Origin: an uncultured Lachnospiraceae bacterium
GTDB taxonomy: Bacteria; Bacillota; Clostridia; Lachnospirales; Lachnospiraceae
Reading direction: 5' to 3'
Assembly (NCBI GenBank): GCA_902774915.1
Contig: CACYKH010000002.1
Span: 229,902-293,901, forward strand
Length of the DNA: 64,000 bases
Under the pieces are notes generated by a model that saw only the letters and a program-made list of their open reading frames with translations, had not been told where the DNA came from and searched no databases. Position 1 is the stretch's first letter. Each line of letters starts with the position of its first letter. Position numbers and translations under genes: made by a program. Shown here piece by piece: positions 42,101-50,496 of this stretch.

Positions 42101-44775
42101 CCTACTAAAGAATCACCTTCACATATTTCCTTATAACGAGTAAATAGAACCGAATCTACTACACTATCACCTTTAATATTACCTATTTTAATACTGTACT
42201 CATTATCATTAACATATGCCCTAAGATACACTTCAGCCTTTCCATTAATTCTGACTATAAACTTATCATCAAAACCTGAATCATAGGCAGCAACATGGTT
42301 ATATGCTATTTTTATATCTTCTCTTCTTATAGAGAAATCTAAAGACTTTTCTTTTCCCTCATCTTTTGTTTTTATAACAATTGATAATCTTTCTATTTTA
42401 CTAACTGGTGCAAACATCCAGCCTGATACAGATAAAAGGCCATTAATATAAGAAAACTTTTCAATATTATATTTTATATTATTAACGTTGTTTTCTATCT
42501 TTAAATCTCGGCCTTCAAGAATCGACTTTACTATCTTTTTAGTTCCTTTTTTAGCACGATAGATATTCCATATTTTACTTCCACGAATTGAATTTAAATA
42601 AGTATCATATGCATTTAACTCCCTATCTTTCAGATAAATCGTATGCGTTTTTTCAGAAATAACATCATTTCGTTCGTCTATTATGCTATTTAAGCCACTA
42701 ATCTCTTCAACTTTTTGCTCTACCTCGTTTTTAACCTCTTCAATTTTCTCTTCCTTACTTCTGAATTTATCATTAACAAAATTTATAACGTTCTCAGTTT
42801 CAATGTAATAATCATCTCTACTAATTAGCTCAATATTACCTTCAACTCTTACGGAACGAATATTTGTTCCAAAGAGATTGAACAAATAATATGGGTCATT
42901 AGTTAAGAAAACATCTGATCCATCCTGATTTATTCCATTACAATAAAACGAATCTACTTCTTCCTTGTTGATAAACATTTTTATCTCGCTACATTTACAG
43001 CAAGCCCCAACAGGATCCCATTTAATATTTAAAATTTCCAGAGAGCTATCAACATTGAAAGATACAACAAAATGACCATTTTCATCTATTTGCAATGGCG
43101 ATTCCACGTGGTTTTCTTCTAAAAAACCTTCTCCACAGTCTAGATATAACGCACTTACTGGATACTCTTTCTCATAACTATCCAATACCATACTATCAAC
43201 ATCAATATTCAACTTTTCTTTGTTATTATTTACAAATCTATTACCACCGACATACTTATTAACAAAATTTGATTCCCAACGACGGAATACTTCTTCTGAA
43301 TCTACAGTAATACCATATCTGTTTAATAAGGCTGTTCTATCAACTAGGTTGTATAATTCTGGATACTTATAGAAAAGCTCATTTATGCTTCTCCACATAA
43401 GATATTCTGATGGAATAGAAAAATCGAAAAACCACTCGTAATCGATTATTACAAGTTTATTTTCCATATCAAAAATATTATCAAGTATTAAGTCAAAACA
43501 TGTACTTTTAATACATTTATATGTTTTTTCTTCCTCTTCCCTTTTTCCAAATACTTCAACAAATTGAGAGTCAACATATGGACTACGTTCTTCTAAAGCA
43601 GTTTCTGACATAAAAGTATCTTTTACCAAATCAAATAATTTGATAACAGAATCTCCGTCTTTCTTTTGAATTAATTCATATGCTTTTTTATCAAGAGATG
43701 TTTGGCTCAAAAACGGATATGTTAGTATCCCAGACTTTCTAGATCTATTCTTTAGAATACCAAACCCTTTTCCCTCATATTTAACCTCTCTCATTTTATC
43801 AATATGAGCTACACCATTTTGATTTATTGCGTACTTAGATACTTTTCTATTAGTGCCATCATTCCATATTTTTGTATAAATCTGGAACTTTTCTTTTCTA
43901 TCTATGCTTAATTTTATATATTCAACATCTATCTTTTTCTTATTGCTATGATCACTTGTTAGTTCAACAAGAAAAGAGTTAGCAAATGTATCTGCAACCC
44001 CCTCCTTAGCATAGTCCTGAAGAAGCTTATTTTCATCAATTATTTCGGCATATCTTTCACTGTAATTAGGATATGGACGGCCATAAAGACTTGAATTTAT
44101 AGTCCTATCTGTAAATATTTCTGTTGGATATTTATAATCTGGATATGGATAATAAAAGGCCTTATTAAAAAGACCAGCACTGATATATAAGTCTTTCAGT
44201 TCATTTTTGGAGAAAGTACGAACATTATTTATACCCCTATAATCATTAATGCCCGTAAAGTATGTATTGAGATGTGTTTCAGGATAACCCGCAAAACACC
44301 TTGCACCAATTCTATTATCTGTTGCAAGAAGAATTGTTCCACCTTCATTCAGGTGATTTTTTGCAAAAAGAAGAAGTGACTTAAATGGGTCATCTCCATC
44401 AATAAAACTAGGAGCAATTTCGAGTGCTCCTACAATAATTACATAATCAAAAGAATCCTTGATAGAATCAAGGCTATCTGAGATAATCTTCAGATTATCC
44501 TTTTCTGTATTCACGAATCTATTAATATCGGCTTTTTCTTTGTTTGGTTCAAAAGAAGTTACCGTTTTGGCTTTATCACACAAAAGACTAGTTATTGAGC
44601 CACACTCACCACCAATCTCAAGGATATCTGATTCCTCTTTAAAATCATACCAAGCCAGAAGATTTCTTCTAAGGTCAGAAAGCTGGCAAAAATACTCTTC
44701 ACTTGTATTTTCAGAGAGAGCATTTTTAACACCAACTTGTTTTATTCTATTTAGCATTTCACTATAAATGGACAT
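39106..44775 (-). CDS. Giant multidomain protein: methyltransferase, kinase-like region, coiled coil, GT2 and two GT-B domains
   Basis: A 1889-residue protein. Residues 1-~245 are a class I SAM methyltransferase (ILEIGGECGS, 51-60). Residues ~290-590 include NKLVIIDYEWFFDF near 446, resembling the end of a small-molecule kinase fold without a clear catalytic loop. A coiled coil spans ~672-705. Residues ~908-1160 are GT2 (LIIPIYNGYDY; NTDVELP; GFGEENDWCQRA). Residues ~1180-1560 are a GT-B domain (HDLGGGADSYL; SIWPETFSYTTEE). Residues ~1570-1889 are a second GT-B (YDIDDYIYDYD). The layout is that of chain-polymerising or chain-terminating enzymes of ABC-dependent O-antigen systems, and it sits 2 bases downstream of wzt. 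The methyltransferase may cap the chain. Partners and sugars are unknown. Confidence 0.88.
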   Translation of the reverse strand: MSIYSEMLNRIKQVGVKNALSENTSEEYFCQLSDLRRNLLAWYDFKEESDILEIGGECGSITSLLCDKAKTVTSFEPNKEKADINRFVNTEKDNLKIISDSLDSIKDSFDYVIIVGALEIAPSFIDGDDPFKSLLLFAKNHLNEGGTILLATDNRIGARCFAGYPETHLNTYFTGINDYRGINNVRTFSKNELKDLYISAGLFNKAFYYPYPDYKYPTEIFTDRTINSSLYGRPYPNYSERYAEIIDENKLLQDYAKEGVADTFANSFLVELTSDHSNKKKIDVEYIKLSIDRKEKFQIYTKIWNDGTNRKVSKYAINQNGVAHIDKMREVKYEGKGFGILKNRSRKSGILTYPFLSQTSLDKKAYELIQKKDGDSVIKLFDLVKDTFMSETALEERSPYVDSQFVEVFGKREEEEKTYKCIKSTCFDLILDNIFDMENKLVIIDYEWFFDFSIPSEYLMWRSINELFYKYPELYNLVDRTALLNRYGITVDSEEVFRRWESNFVNKYVGGNRFVNNNKEKLNIDVDSMVLDSYEKEYPVSALYLDCGEGFLEENHVESPLQIDENGHFVVSFNVDSSLEILNIKWDPVGACCKCSEIKMFINKEEVDSFYCNGINQDGSDVFLTNDPYYLFNLFGTNIRSVRVEGNIELISRDDYYIETENVINFVNDKFRSKEEKIEEVKNEVEQKVEEISGLNSIIDERNDVISEKTHTIYLKDRELNAYDTYLNSIRGSKIWNIYRAKKGTKKIVKSILEGRDLKIENNVNNIKYNIEKFSYINGLLSVSGWMFAPVSKIERLSIVIKTKDEGKEKSLDFSIRREDIKIAYNHVAAYDSGFDDKFIVRINGKAEVYLRAYVNDNEYSIKIGNIKGDSVVDSVLFTRYKEICEGDSLVGQEDIIKYGDDTKYYFEDTIDLIIPIYNGYDYLKKLLVDIRKTKVKSHIILVDDKSPDERILPLLKEYSSKYDNVELVCNEENLGFVKTVNKGLSLSNNHVVLVNTDVELPDEWLERLMYPIVKYGNVASTTPFANSATIFSFPKFAENNPIYKGLSVDDIDTYFKAFKPRYTVVPTGMGFLMGMNRNVINEIGFLDEESFGKGFGEENDWCQRAAKKYYYNIHVENLFAYHKHGGSFVSEEKQKLLEENSKTLDKKHPNYFADVARFCEKNPLEPLRNTIKLQIDCNYGNNKVIVVFNHDLGGGADSYLKQQIVKWNNSDNIVLEVRYIIFENRYELRIHNKDTKTIFFDTIDELEEYIKLINVDEIVINELVTYPNLFGLLDEIVDLSNSKKCKLTMLMHDYFAVSPTINLVSVQNYNYSFDGEYFDCDKYFHSDGFDKQYSCSSIDEWRDNWKAFLEKCDEVRAFSNDTINILNNIYGDLKNISLVPHKVEYMIPIKRKRKITNTLNIGLLGVLSEHKGKRVVEDLIKQVEQDEANIRFVLIGIDDPSDPNPIEENKYFRKTGKYFVEDLPRIVLENDIDIFLIPSIWPETFSYTTEEIIKMNYPVACFDFGAPAERVKVYDKGCILGSRNPKEIIETFNSFASELKIFDEIKEEARKVLCIAEYISFSSRYRMEHFQEQLILEGIESKYVSVEDLDTISDAELKEYSHVYIYRCRYIGKLIGFLDRVKDKPIIYDIDDYIYDYDKILGLEFLEDEEYAGFESYSNSIRECMNKADVITTSTNTLARIIGIDFPDKTVVINRNLASMAMYILSQKATLSTEKHEGVVLGYFSGSKTHNNDFKLIEDSIIQIMNTNKDVRLMVVGCLKLSNKFNSLLDRVDVKDFVDWRELPFLLSSADINLMPLEDTFFNCCKSENKWTEAALVKRATIASCNCELNEVTDDGNNIVLCSDSNEWLSKLESLIDDTSSISLKAYKYVQDNKLTIVKSAQIYKILI

Positions 44776-44777
44776 GA

Positions 44778-46079
44778 TTATTTTACCTTTATAACTTTTG
44801 TTTTTGAATTCATATCATAGAACCCAACAGTATTTTTATTTGAAACAACAGTAATATTTAAAGCATCATACATTCTATCATGCGCCACAAGTTCACCATC
44901 GACATAACTTGTACAACTCATAGACAGAAGATACTCTCCACCTTGAAGATTCATCTCTTGATTAAAAGAAGCAATGTATACCTCTCCTGGATGCGCAACT
45001 TCTACACTCACCTTTTCAAGCAGAGTATTCGAACCAGTAATATCCTGCCCTTTTATGGTTTTAAAAGTGTATGTGAAAATCGGATCTTTAATCTCTTCAT
45101 GGAATTCAATCTTTGTTCTCAGAGTAAACCTATCACCTTTTATCAAAGTTGTTGTTATATTTTCCTCTGAATCAAATACGCCAATATCAATGATTTTTGC
45201 TGCCATATCACCATATTCATCAATATTTGGATTAAGAATAAGGCTATCCTGCCATCTTTCTTCAGAATTGTTTACCTTTTCTTCTAGTTCTTCTGGACTT
45301 AAATCTTTTGAACTGTCATGCTCTTCCATTTCCTCGACAGTCATACCAGTCATTATCTTTTTATATTTGTTGATTATATCGATAGGTTTTCCTTCTGCTA
45401 TGTTTTTACCGTGATCTAACAAAATAGCTCTGTCACAGTACTTTTCTATACTCGATAGGTCGTGGCTTACAAAAAGAATTGTTTTTCCCTGTTTTTTAAA
45501 ATCTTCAAATTTTTTATAACACTTAGACTGGAAGAAAACATCACCAACCGAAAGCGCTTCATCAACTATGAGTATTTCAGGATCTATGTTGATAGCCACT
45601 GCAAAAGCAAGTCTTACAAACATACCAGAAGAATATGTTTTAACTGGCTGATTAACAAAGTCGCCGATATCTGCAAAATCCAATATATCTTGAAGCTTTG
45701 CATCTATTTCTTCTTTGCTGAAACCTATCATAGTTCCATTCAGGTAGACATTTTCTATTCCTGTATATTCCATGTTAAAGCCAGCTCCCAATTCAAGAAG
45801 AGCAGAAATACGACCATTTATCTCGACATTTCCAGCTGTTGGATTAAGAACACCTGTTATAATCTTAAGAATTGTTGATTTACCCGCACCATTGGTCCCG
45901 ATTATACCCACACATTCACCCTTTTTAACATCAAAGCTGACATTATGGAGAGCATAGTGCTCCTTGTACTTCTTGGCTTTCGTAAGACCTAACGATTCCT
46001 TAAGGCGATCTGTTGGCTTATCATATAGTTTATATAGTTTTGAAACATCATCAATTTTGATTGCTATTTCATTTGACAT
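44778..46079 (-). CDS. wzt: Wzt-type ABC transporter ATPase with C-terminal glycan-binding domain
   Basis: A 433-residue protein. Residues ~1-250 are an ABC ATPase: Walker A GTNGAGKST, signature YSSGMFVRLAFA and Walker B ILIVDEALSVGD. Residues ~285-433 match the Wzt C-terminal beta-sandwich that reads the modified chain end in E. coli O9a-type systems; the total length agrees with that group. This fits a chain-end modification by the methyltransferase domain of the next protein. It lies 9 bases after wzm. Confidence 0.9.
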   Translation of the reverse strand: MSNEIAIKIDDVSKLYKLYDKPTDRLKESLGLTKAKKYKEHYALHNVSFDVKKGECVGIIGTNGAGKSTILKIITGVLNPTAGNVEINGRISALLELGAGFNMEYTGIENVYLNGTMIGFSKEEIDAKLQDILDFADIGDFVNQPVKTYSSGMFVRLAFAVAINIDPEILIVDEALSVGDVFFQSKCYKKFEDFKKQGKTILFVSHDLSSIEKYCDRAILLDHGKNIAEGKPIDIINKYKKIMTGMTVEEMEEHDSSKDLSPEELEEKVNNSEERWQDSLILNPNIDEYGDMAAKIIDIGVFDSEENITTTLIKGDRFTLRTKIEFHEEIKDPIFTYTFKTIKGQDITGSNTLLEKVSVEVAHPGEVYIASFNQEMNLQGGEYLLSMSCTSYVDGELVAHDRMYDALNITVVSNKNTVGFYDMNSKTKVIKVK

Positions 46080-46088
46080 AATTAATTC

Positions 46089-47561
46089 CTATAGTACATC
46101 AGCAAAATGTATCTTCAGTCTTCTAAAAATTTTAACACCTAGTCCAAAAACCAATATTGTTATCATCCAAAAGTATAAGGTCCAAAGTAGTCGGTCACCT
46201 GTCCAAAACCACTGCTTATCTAACATACTATCCCTGAATCCGCTTACAACATAATACATTGGATTCAGTTTAAAAATTTTAAGCGCCAACGGACTAAGCA
46301 TAGCCTCAGCATTCCACATAATAGGCGTAAGCCATACTCCAACCTGAAGGATGAAAATATTTATAAACTGTCCTAAATCTCTAAAGAATACAACTATTGC
46401 CGAACTAAGGTACGATAATCCTAGTACAAACACGAAATTACAGAAGATATAGTAAATCAACTGTATACTGTACACTGTTGGATGATATCCCATACAAGTA
46501 CATAGTATGAGTGCAAAGCCTATGAAGAAACAATGTACAAAGAAGGCTGACATAACCTTCACAAATGGAAGGATATCTATATTGAAGACTACCTTTTTAA
46601 CAAGATAGTTATAGTCAGTCATTGCATTGGTTCCTCCATTCAGAGAGTCAGAAAAGAAGAACCAAGGGATTATACCTACAACTATGAATAATACGAAAGG
46701 ATACTTTCCCACATTTCCAGCCTTTAATCCCACTGAGAATACAAACCAATATACAAGAATTGTTACTACCGGCTGTATAAAGGCCCATATCATTCCAAGA
46801 TATGAACCTGCATACTTTGTTTTGAAGTCATTTTTTGCAAGCGTCATAGCCAGTTTTCTATTCTGGTATATCTCAACTGGTATATCAATCAGAGAGAAGA
46901 AATGAAGCAGAACATAGATTGCAATTACGTCCATAACTGCACATATTATTATGTCCAGAACTATGGTTTTACTCTTGTTTGCCTCTTTATACTTTTCAAG
47001 TAGCTGATCCTTGTGATATTCGATAAGCATATTCGAATCCACATCATCAGACTCTGCTATAAACATTTCTACAGGTTCTTCATCAGCACTTCTGTATTCT
47101 CTGTTGCTAAGTGCTACGAAGTTATCTTCCTCTGCCAGCTGTGTTAAAGGAATCTCGTACTTATAGCCTGGAAACTCTATGTACATCTCATAGACTATAG
47201 TCTTTCCTGGAATTCGACCAAAGTCAAAACGAAGATTATCATAATCCAGCGGAAAATCAAATTCTAGAGTCTGTTGATAGCCAGTGGACTGTTCATGCTC
47301 AAGATGATCACTGGTCTCCACATCCTTTTTCATCTCTGCATAACCAGTATAGTCTATCGCTTGACTGTTCGCTTCGGTAAAGTCTTCTCCAGCATTAGAA
47401 TAATAGATTTCATAGGTATCATCCTTGTTGCTGAGTAGTTTGACTACAAAGCTGGCACCCTTGGTATCGATGTCAGAGTAGTCTATTTTCCAAAAAATTA
47501 TTAAGTTTAGAAGTATTATTAGTACTACGAAGAGAATTCGTAGTATTTTCTTTTTTTTCAT
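46089..47561 (-). CDS. wzm: Wzm-type ABC permease with large N-terminal extracytoplasmic insert
   Basis: A 490-residue protein, against about 260 for ordinary Wzm. Residues 7-26 form a helix, residues ~27-200 a soluble region outside the membrane rich in Tyr, Asp and Glu, and residues ~205-225 a second helix. Residues ~230-490 are the ABC-2 permease (YAGSYLGMIWAFIQPV, about six helices). It exports the block 1 polysaccharide with Wzt. The extra domain could bind the chain or a cell-wall acceptor as it emerges; that is inference. The REP-like palindromes at 47567-47613 separate it from rmlC. Confidence 0.88.
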   Translation of the reverse strand: MKKKKILRILFVVLIILLNLIIFWKIDYSDIDTKGASFVVKLLSNKDDTYEIYYSNAGEDFTEANSQAIDYTGYAEMKKDVETSDHLEHEQSTGYQQTLEFDFPLDYDNLRFDFGRIPGKTIVYEMYIEFPGYKYEIPLTQLAEEDNFVALSNREYRSADEEPVEMFIAESDDVDSNMLIEYHKDQLLEKYKEANKSKTIVLDIIICAVMDVIAIYVLLHFFSLIDIPVEIYQNRKLAMTLAKNDFKTKYAGSYLGMIWAFIQPVVTILVYWFVFSVGLKAGNVGKYPFVLFIVVGIIPWFFFSDSLNGGTNAMTDYNYLVKKVVFNIDILPFVKVMSAFFVHCFFIGFALILCTCMGYHPTVYSIQLIYYIFCNFVFVLGLSYLSSAIVVFFRDLGQFINIFILQVGVWLTPIMWNAEAMLSPLALKIFKLNPMYYVVSGFRDSMLDKQWFWTGDRLLWTLYFWMITILVFGLGVKIFRRLKIHFADVL

Positions 47562-47566
47562 TTATA

Positions 47567-47613
47567 CACCTCATCCGTCAGCTTCGCTGACACCTTCCCC
47601 TCAAGGGGAAGAC
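47567..47613. repeat. REP-like double palindrome between rmlC and wzm
   Basis: Two hairpins are in tandem: GTCAGCTTCGCTGAC (47577-47591) and CTTCCCCTCAAGGGGAAG (47594-47611). The same CTTCCCC-AAGGGGAAG plus GTCAGC-GCTGAC style is a known dispersed intergenic repeat in gut Clostridia. It may stabilise or modulate the mRNA between the two genes. There is no T-run, so it is not a standard terminator. Confidence 0.75.
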
Positions 47614-48201
47614 TTAAAGGCCTCTTTCTCTTTTATATGCTGCAATTCCATCCCACTTCTGATCCTTATCAGAAAGTGTAAGGTCAGCCTCTGTCATTCC
47701 TTCTGGCATTGGCCACTCAACTCCGATTTCTGGGTCCTTCCAAAGAAGTCCTCCTTCATCGTTTGGATGATAGAAGTCTGTACATTTATAGCAGAACTCT
47801 GCATAGTCTGAAAGAACTATGAATCCATGAGCAAAGTTCTTAGGTATCATAAACTGTTTCTTGTTTTCTGCTGAAAGAAGTACCCCGTACCACTTTCCGA
47901 AAGTCTTGCTTCCTGGACGAAGATCGACTGCTACGTCGAATACTTCACCATTAACTACTCTTACAAGCTTATCCTGTGGGAATTCCTTTTGGAAGTGAAG
48001 TCCACGGAGAACCCCCTTCTTTGAAGCACTCTGGTTGTCCTGTACAAATACATAGTCCATACCAGCCGCCTTCATATCATTCTCATTGTAAGTTTCTACA
48101 AAGTATCCTCTGTCATCTCCAAATACTGTTGGAGTTATTACTTTAAGACCTTCAATTGCTACTCCATCCACTAAACAATCTTCAACTGTTATCTTTCCCA
48201 T
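47614..48201 (-). CDS. rmlC: dTDP-4-dehydrorhamnose 3,5-epimerase
   Basis: A 195-residue cupin enzyme with DDRGYFVETYN, VQDNQSASKKGVLRGLHFQ (catalytic His region), GEVFDVAVDLR and AHGFIVLSD. It makes dTDP-4-keto-L-rhamnose. The other rhamnose genes (rmlA, rmlB, rmlD) are not in the window, so they must lie elsewhere. It follows a GT-C gene by 45 bases and ends just before the REP-like element. Confidence 0.92.
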   Translation of the reverse strand: MGKITVEDCLVDGVAIEGLKVITPTVFGDDRGYFVETYNENDMKAAGMDYVFVQDNQSASKKGVLRGLHFQKEFPQDKLVRVVNGEVFDVAVDLRPGSKTFGKWYGVLLSAENKKQFMIPKNFAHGFIVLSDYAEFCYKCTDFYHPNDEGGLLWKDPEIGVEWPMPEGMTEADLTLSDKDQKWDGIAAYKRERGL

Positions 48202-48246
48202 TGCTTTGCTCCTATTTATTAGTTTTATATATTTTTTAAAAGTTTC

Positions 48247-50361
48247 TTACTGTCCTGGCCCATCGCTATCATCTGGGATTACCCAGCTACCATCCGGCGC
48301 CTGGACAGCACCTTCTGTGTTTGCGTCTACACCACTAGAACTATTATCTCCAGGGGATACAGTCACATCACCAGGACCATTTCCATTTGACTCATCGCTT
48401 GACGATTCGTCCTCTTCTTCTATCTCTTCAGTAGTGGCTTCGGTAGTAGCCTCTGTTGTAGCTTCTGTTGTCTTTTCTTCAGTTACTTCTTCGGTAGTAG
48501 ATTCTTCCTCTGCAGGTGTTGCCTCTTCTGTTTCACCATTCTGAACTGCCTCTACGGCCTTTTTACGGTCTTCTGCCGTCATTCCTGGCATCTCGGTTGG
48601 ATCAACTGTGAAAGGTGTACAGCTAACGCCGTAATCATTCTCAGCGTTAGGATCAATACCTAGTTTCTGGCAAACTTCATCATAGTAGGTGTTAAGTACC
48701 CATATCTGAGTTGAACCAGGTACATATGTATAATTATTAACTATGAAGTAATAAGCATCTGGCGCATAATCTGCCATGTTGTATCCCCAAGATTCATAAC
48801 CTATCTGGAACATAACAACTCTTGTTGGATTCTTTTTGAATTCTTCAATCTTTTGACATCCTACAGCTTCCCACATCCATGGTGTACTTACTGCAGGACC
48901 TGTTGTAACCTGCTTGGTTACCCATGGAATAGTATCACAAACGTTTGTCTGCCAGATTCTCTCATCCTCATCTGTTATAGCATCAACTATATCTGTATCA
49001 GCCTGATAGAAGTTTGTTTCGTATCCTTTTATGAAATTGATCATAAGAGGAAGGTCTGTAACGTATATCAAGCAGAAAATTACTGATATAACCGCAATAG
49101 CTGCTTTTGAGAAAACTGATCTCTTATCATACTTCTGCCAGTTCTTAAACATATATGTAACAAATACATAGGCTCCAACAAGGGATATTATTCCTATGAA
49201 TGTTGCGCCGTGGTAGTTATAGAAGCCTCTTCCACCGAAAGAGAAGACATATAAATAAACTGTGAAGCCGGCTATAAATCCGTTTGTTCTTCCCTTTCTG
49301 TATGCAAGATAGATACCACATCCAAGAAGGAATACTTCAGCTATGTATATAATTCCAACTACATCAAATCCGAATCCAAAAAAGTGTCCGGATAGTACAG
49401 TGATAGGGGCCACGAAGGAAGAAAGGATGTTTCCTCCAAGGCCAGCCATATACTTTGGATAATACAGCCTGTTAATTGTGTAAGCACAGAATCCGAAATC
49501 ATGGAATGAATGTGTAGCTAACATGTAGATAAACATGATAACCCATGGGATAGCAACTATTCCAAAAAGTCTGCCATAACGCTTTAACATCGTTGTCCAC
49601 CATGTCTTTGCGTCATCACCACGTTCTCTTCCCCATTTTATTTCGAGTAACAGAACTCCGAGTCCAAGGTAGAACAAAGGGAAGATATTTATAAATGCTG
49701 TTCCGAAGGATAATAAAACTGCTATGCTCATTCGAATACAGCTTCCCAGGTCTATATCCTTCTTTTTAAGGAATACCAGGAATTCCAGAAAGAATATCTC
49801 TGCACCTATTATTGCCACATGCTCTGAAAGAATCTGTGTAGCAAAGTCATAGTGCTGAAGCATTGCATGATATACAAAAGGCATTAATATAAATACCCAT
49901 TTATTTACATATTCTCTGTAGATAAAGATAAAGGCTGTCCAGAATGCAGCGAACATGATATAGAAGTAGAGTCTCTGCATTGCAACTGTGTGGGCTCCCA
50001 GATGCCAGAATAGTGCACTTAAGAAATAAGTGATTGGCATGTGCTGAGAAGCAAGGTCGCGGTAGAGCACTTTTCCTTTAACAAGTTCGAAAGCGACTGT
50101 ATAGATATCCATCTCGTCTGGATCGAACCATACTTCGTACATGTATTTTAGTTGGATGAATAAGAAGAGGAGGAATATGCCGATTGCAAAGAAGATGGTT
50201 TTCTTATTCAGCTCGAAGCTTTGACTCTTCTTTGCTGGTTTCTCTTCTTTCTTTATCTTTTGCACATTCTCTTTTATTTTTTCATCCATAGCAGTCTTGT
50301 CTACCTTAATGCTCTTAAGTCTGTCGCTTGCTGTTGTTACTGCTTTCATTTCTTCTGACAT
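48247..50361 (-). CDS. GT-C-type polytopic membrane glycosyltransferase with Thr/Glu-rich tail
   Basis: A 704-residue protein with about 11 helices. WFDPDEMDIYT in the first outer loop is the acidic motif of GT39/GT83-like enzymes. The last ~100 residues are a low-complexity tail rich in Thr, Glu, Ala, Ser and Pro, encoded by short 12-bp repeats. It is a paralogue of the next gene: both share DEDERIWQTNVC, STPWMW and NYTYVP-type blocks near the end, but only this one has the tail. I chose ATG 50361 with AAGGAG before it. The donor sugar is unknown. Confidence 0.82.
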   Translation of the reverse strand: MSEEMKAVTTASDRLKSIKVDKTAMDEKIKENVQKIKKEEKPAKKSQSFELNKKTIFFAIGIFLLFLFIQLKYMYEVWFDPDEMDIYTVAFELVKGKVLYRDLASQHMPITYFLSALFWHLGAHTVAMQRLYFYIMFAAFWTAFIFIYREYVNKWVFILMPFVYHAMLQHYDFATQILSEHVAIIGAEIFFLEFLVFLKKKDIDLGSCIRMSIAVLLSFGTAFINIFPLFYLGLGVLLLEIKWGRERGDDAKTWWTTMLKRYGRLFGIVAIPWVIMFIYMLATHSFHDFGFCAYTINRLYYPKYMAGLGGNILSSFVAPITVLSGHFFGFGFDVVGIIYIAEVFLLGCGIYLAYRKGRTNGFIAGFTVYLYVFSFGGRGFYNYHGATFIGIISLVGAYVFVTYMFKNWQKYDKRSVFSKAAIAVISVIFCLIYVTDLPLMINFIKGYETNFYQADTDIVDAITDEDERIWQTNVCDTIPWVTKQVTTGPAVSTPWMWEAVGCQKIEEFKKNPTRVVMFQIGYESWGYNMADYAPDAYYFIVNNYTYVPGSTQIWVLNTYYDEVCQKLGIDPNAENDYGVSCTPFTVDPTEMPGMTAEDRKKAVEAVQNGETEEATPAEEESTTEEVTEEKTTEATTEATTEATTEEIEEEDESSSDESNGNGPGDVTVSPGDNSSSGVDANTEGAVQAPDGSWVIPDDSDGPGQ

Positions 50362-50381
50362 TTTTTCTCCTTCATGACGAC

Positions 50382-50448
50382 AAGTCAGATGGGACCAGAT
50401 CTCCAGACTTATCGAAGATAAGTCGGAGAGATCTGGTCCCACTGACTT
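50382..50448. repeat. Long near-perfect palindrome between paralogous GT-C genes
   Basis: Arms of about 32 bases (50382-50413 and 50417-50448) pair with only two or three mismatches around the loop GAA. The arm contains TGGGACCAGATCTC. There is no T-run on the downstream side of the minus strand. It could be a MITE or REP-type element, or a long mRNA stem with regulatory effect. Confidence 0.8.
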
Positions 50449-50496
50449 ATCTGTTTATTGGTTAGTTGTTGGTTTTCTATTGTAATAACATACACT

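Noticed and set aside
48206-48544. Plus-strand Ser/Val-rich frame of 112 codons
   Set aside because: It is the shadow of the Thr/Glu-rich repeat tail on the other strand and has no ribosome-binding site.
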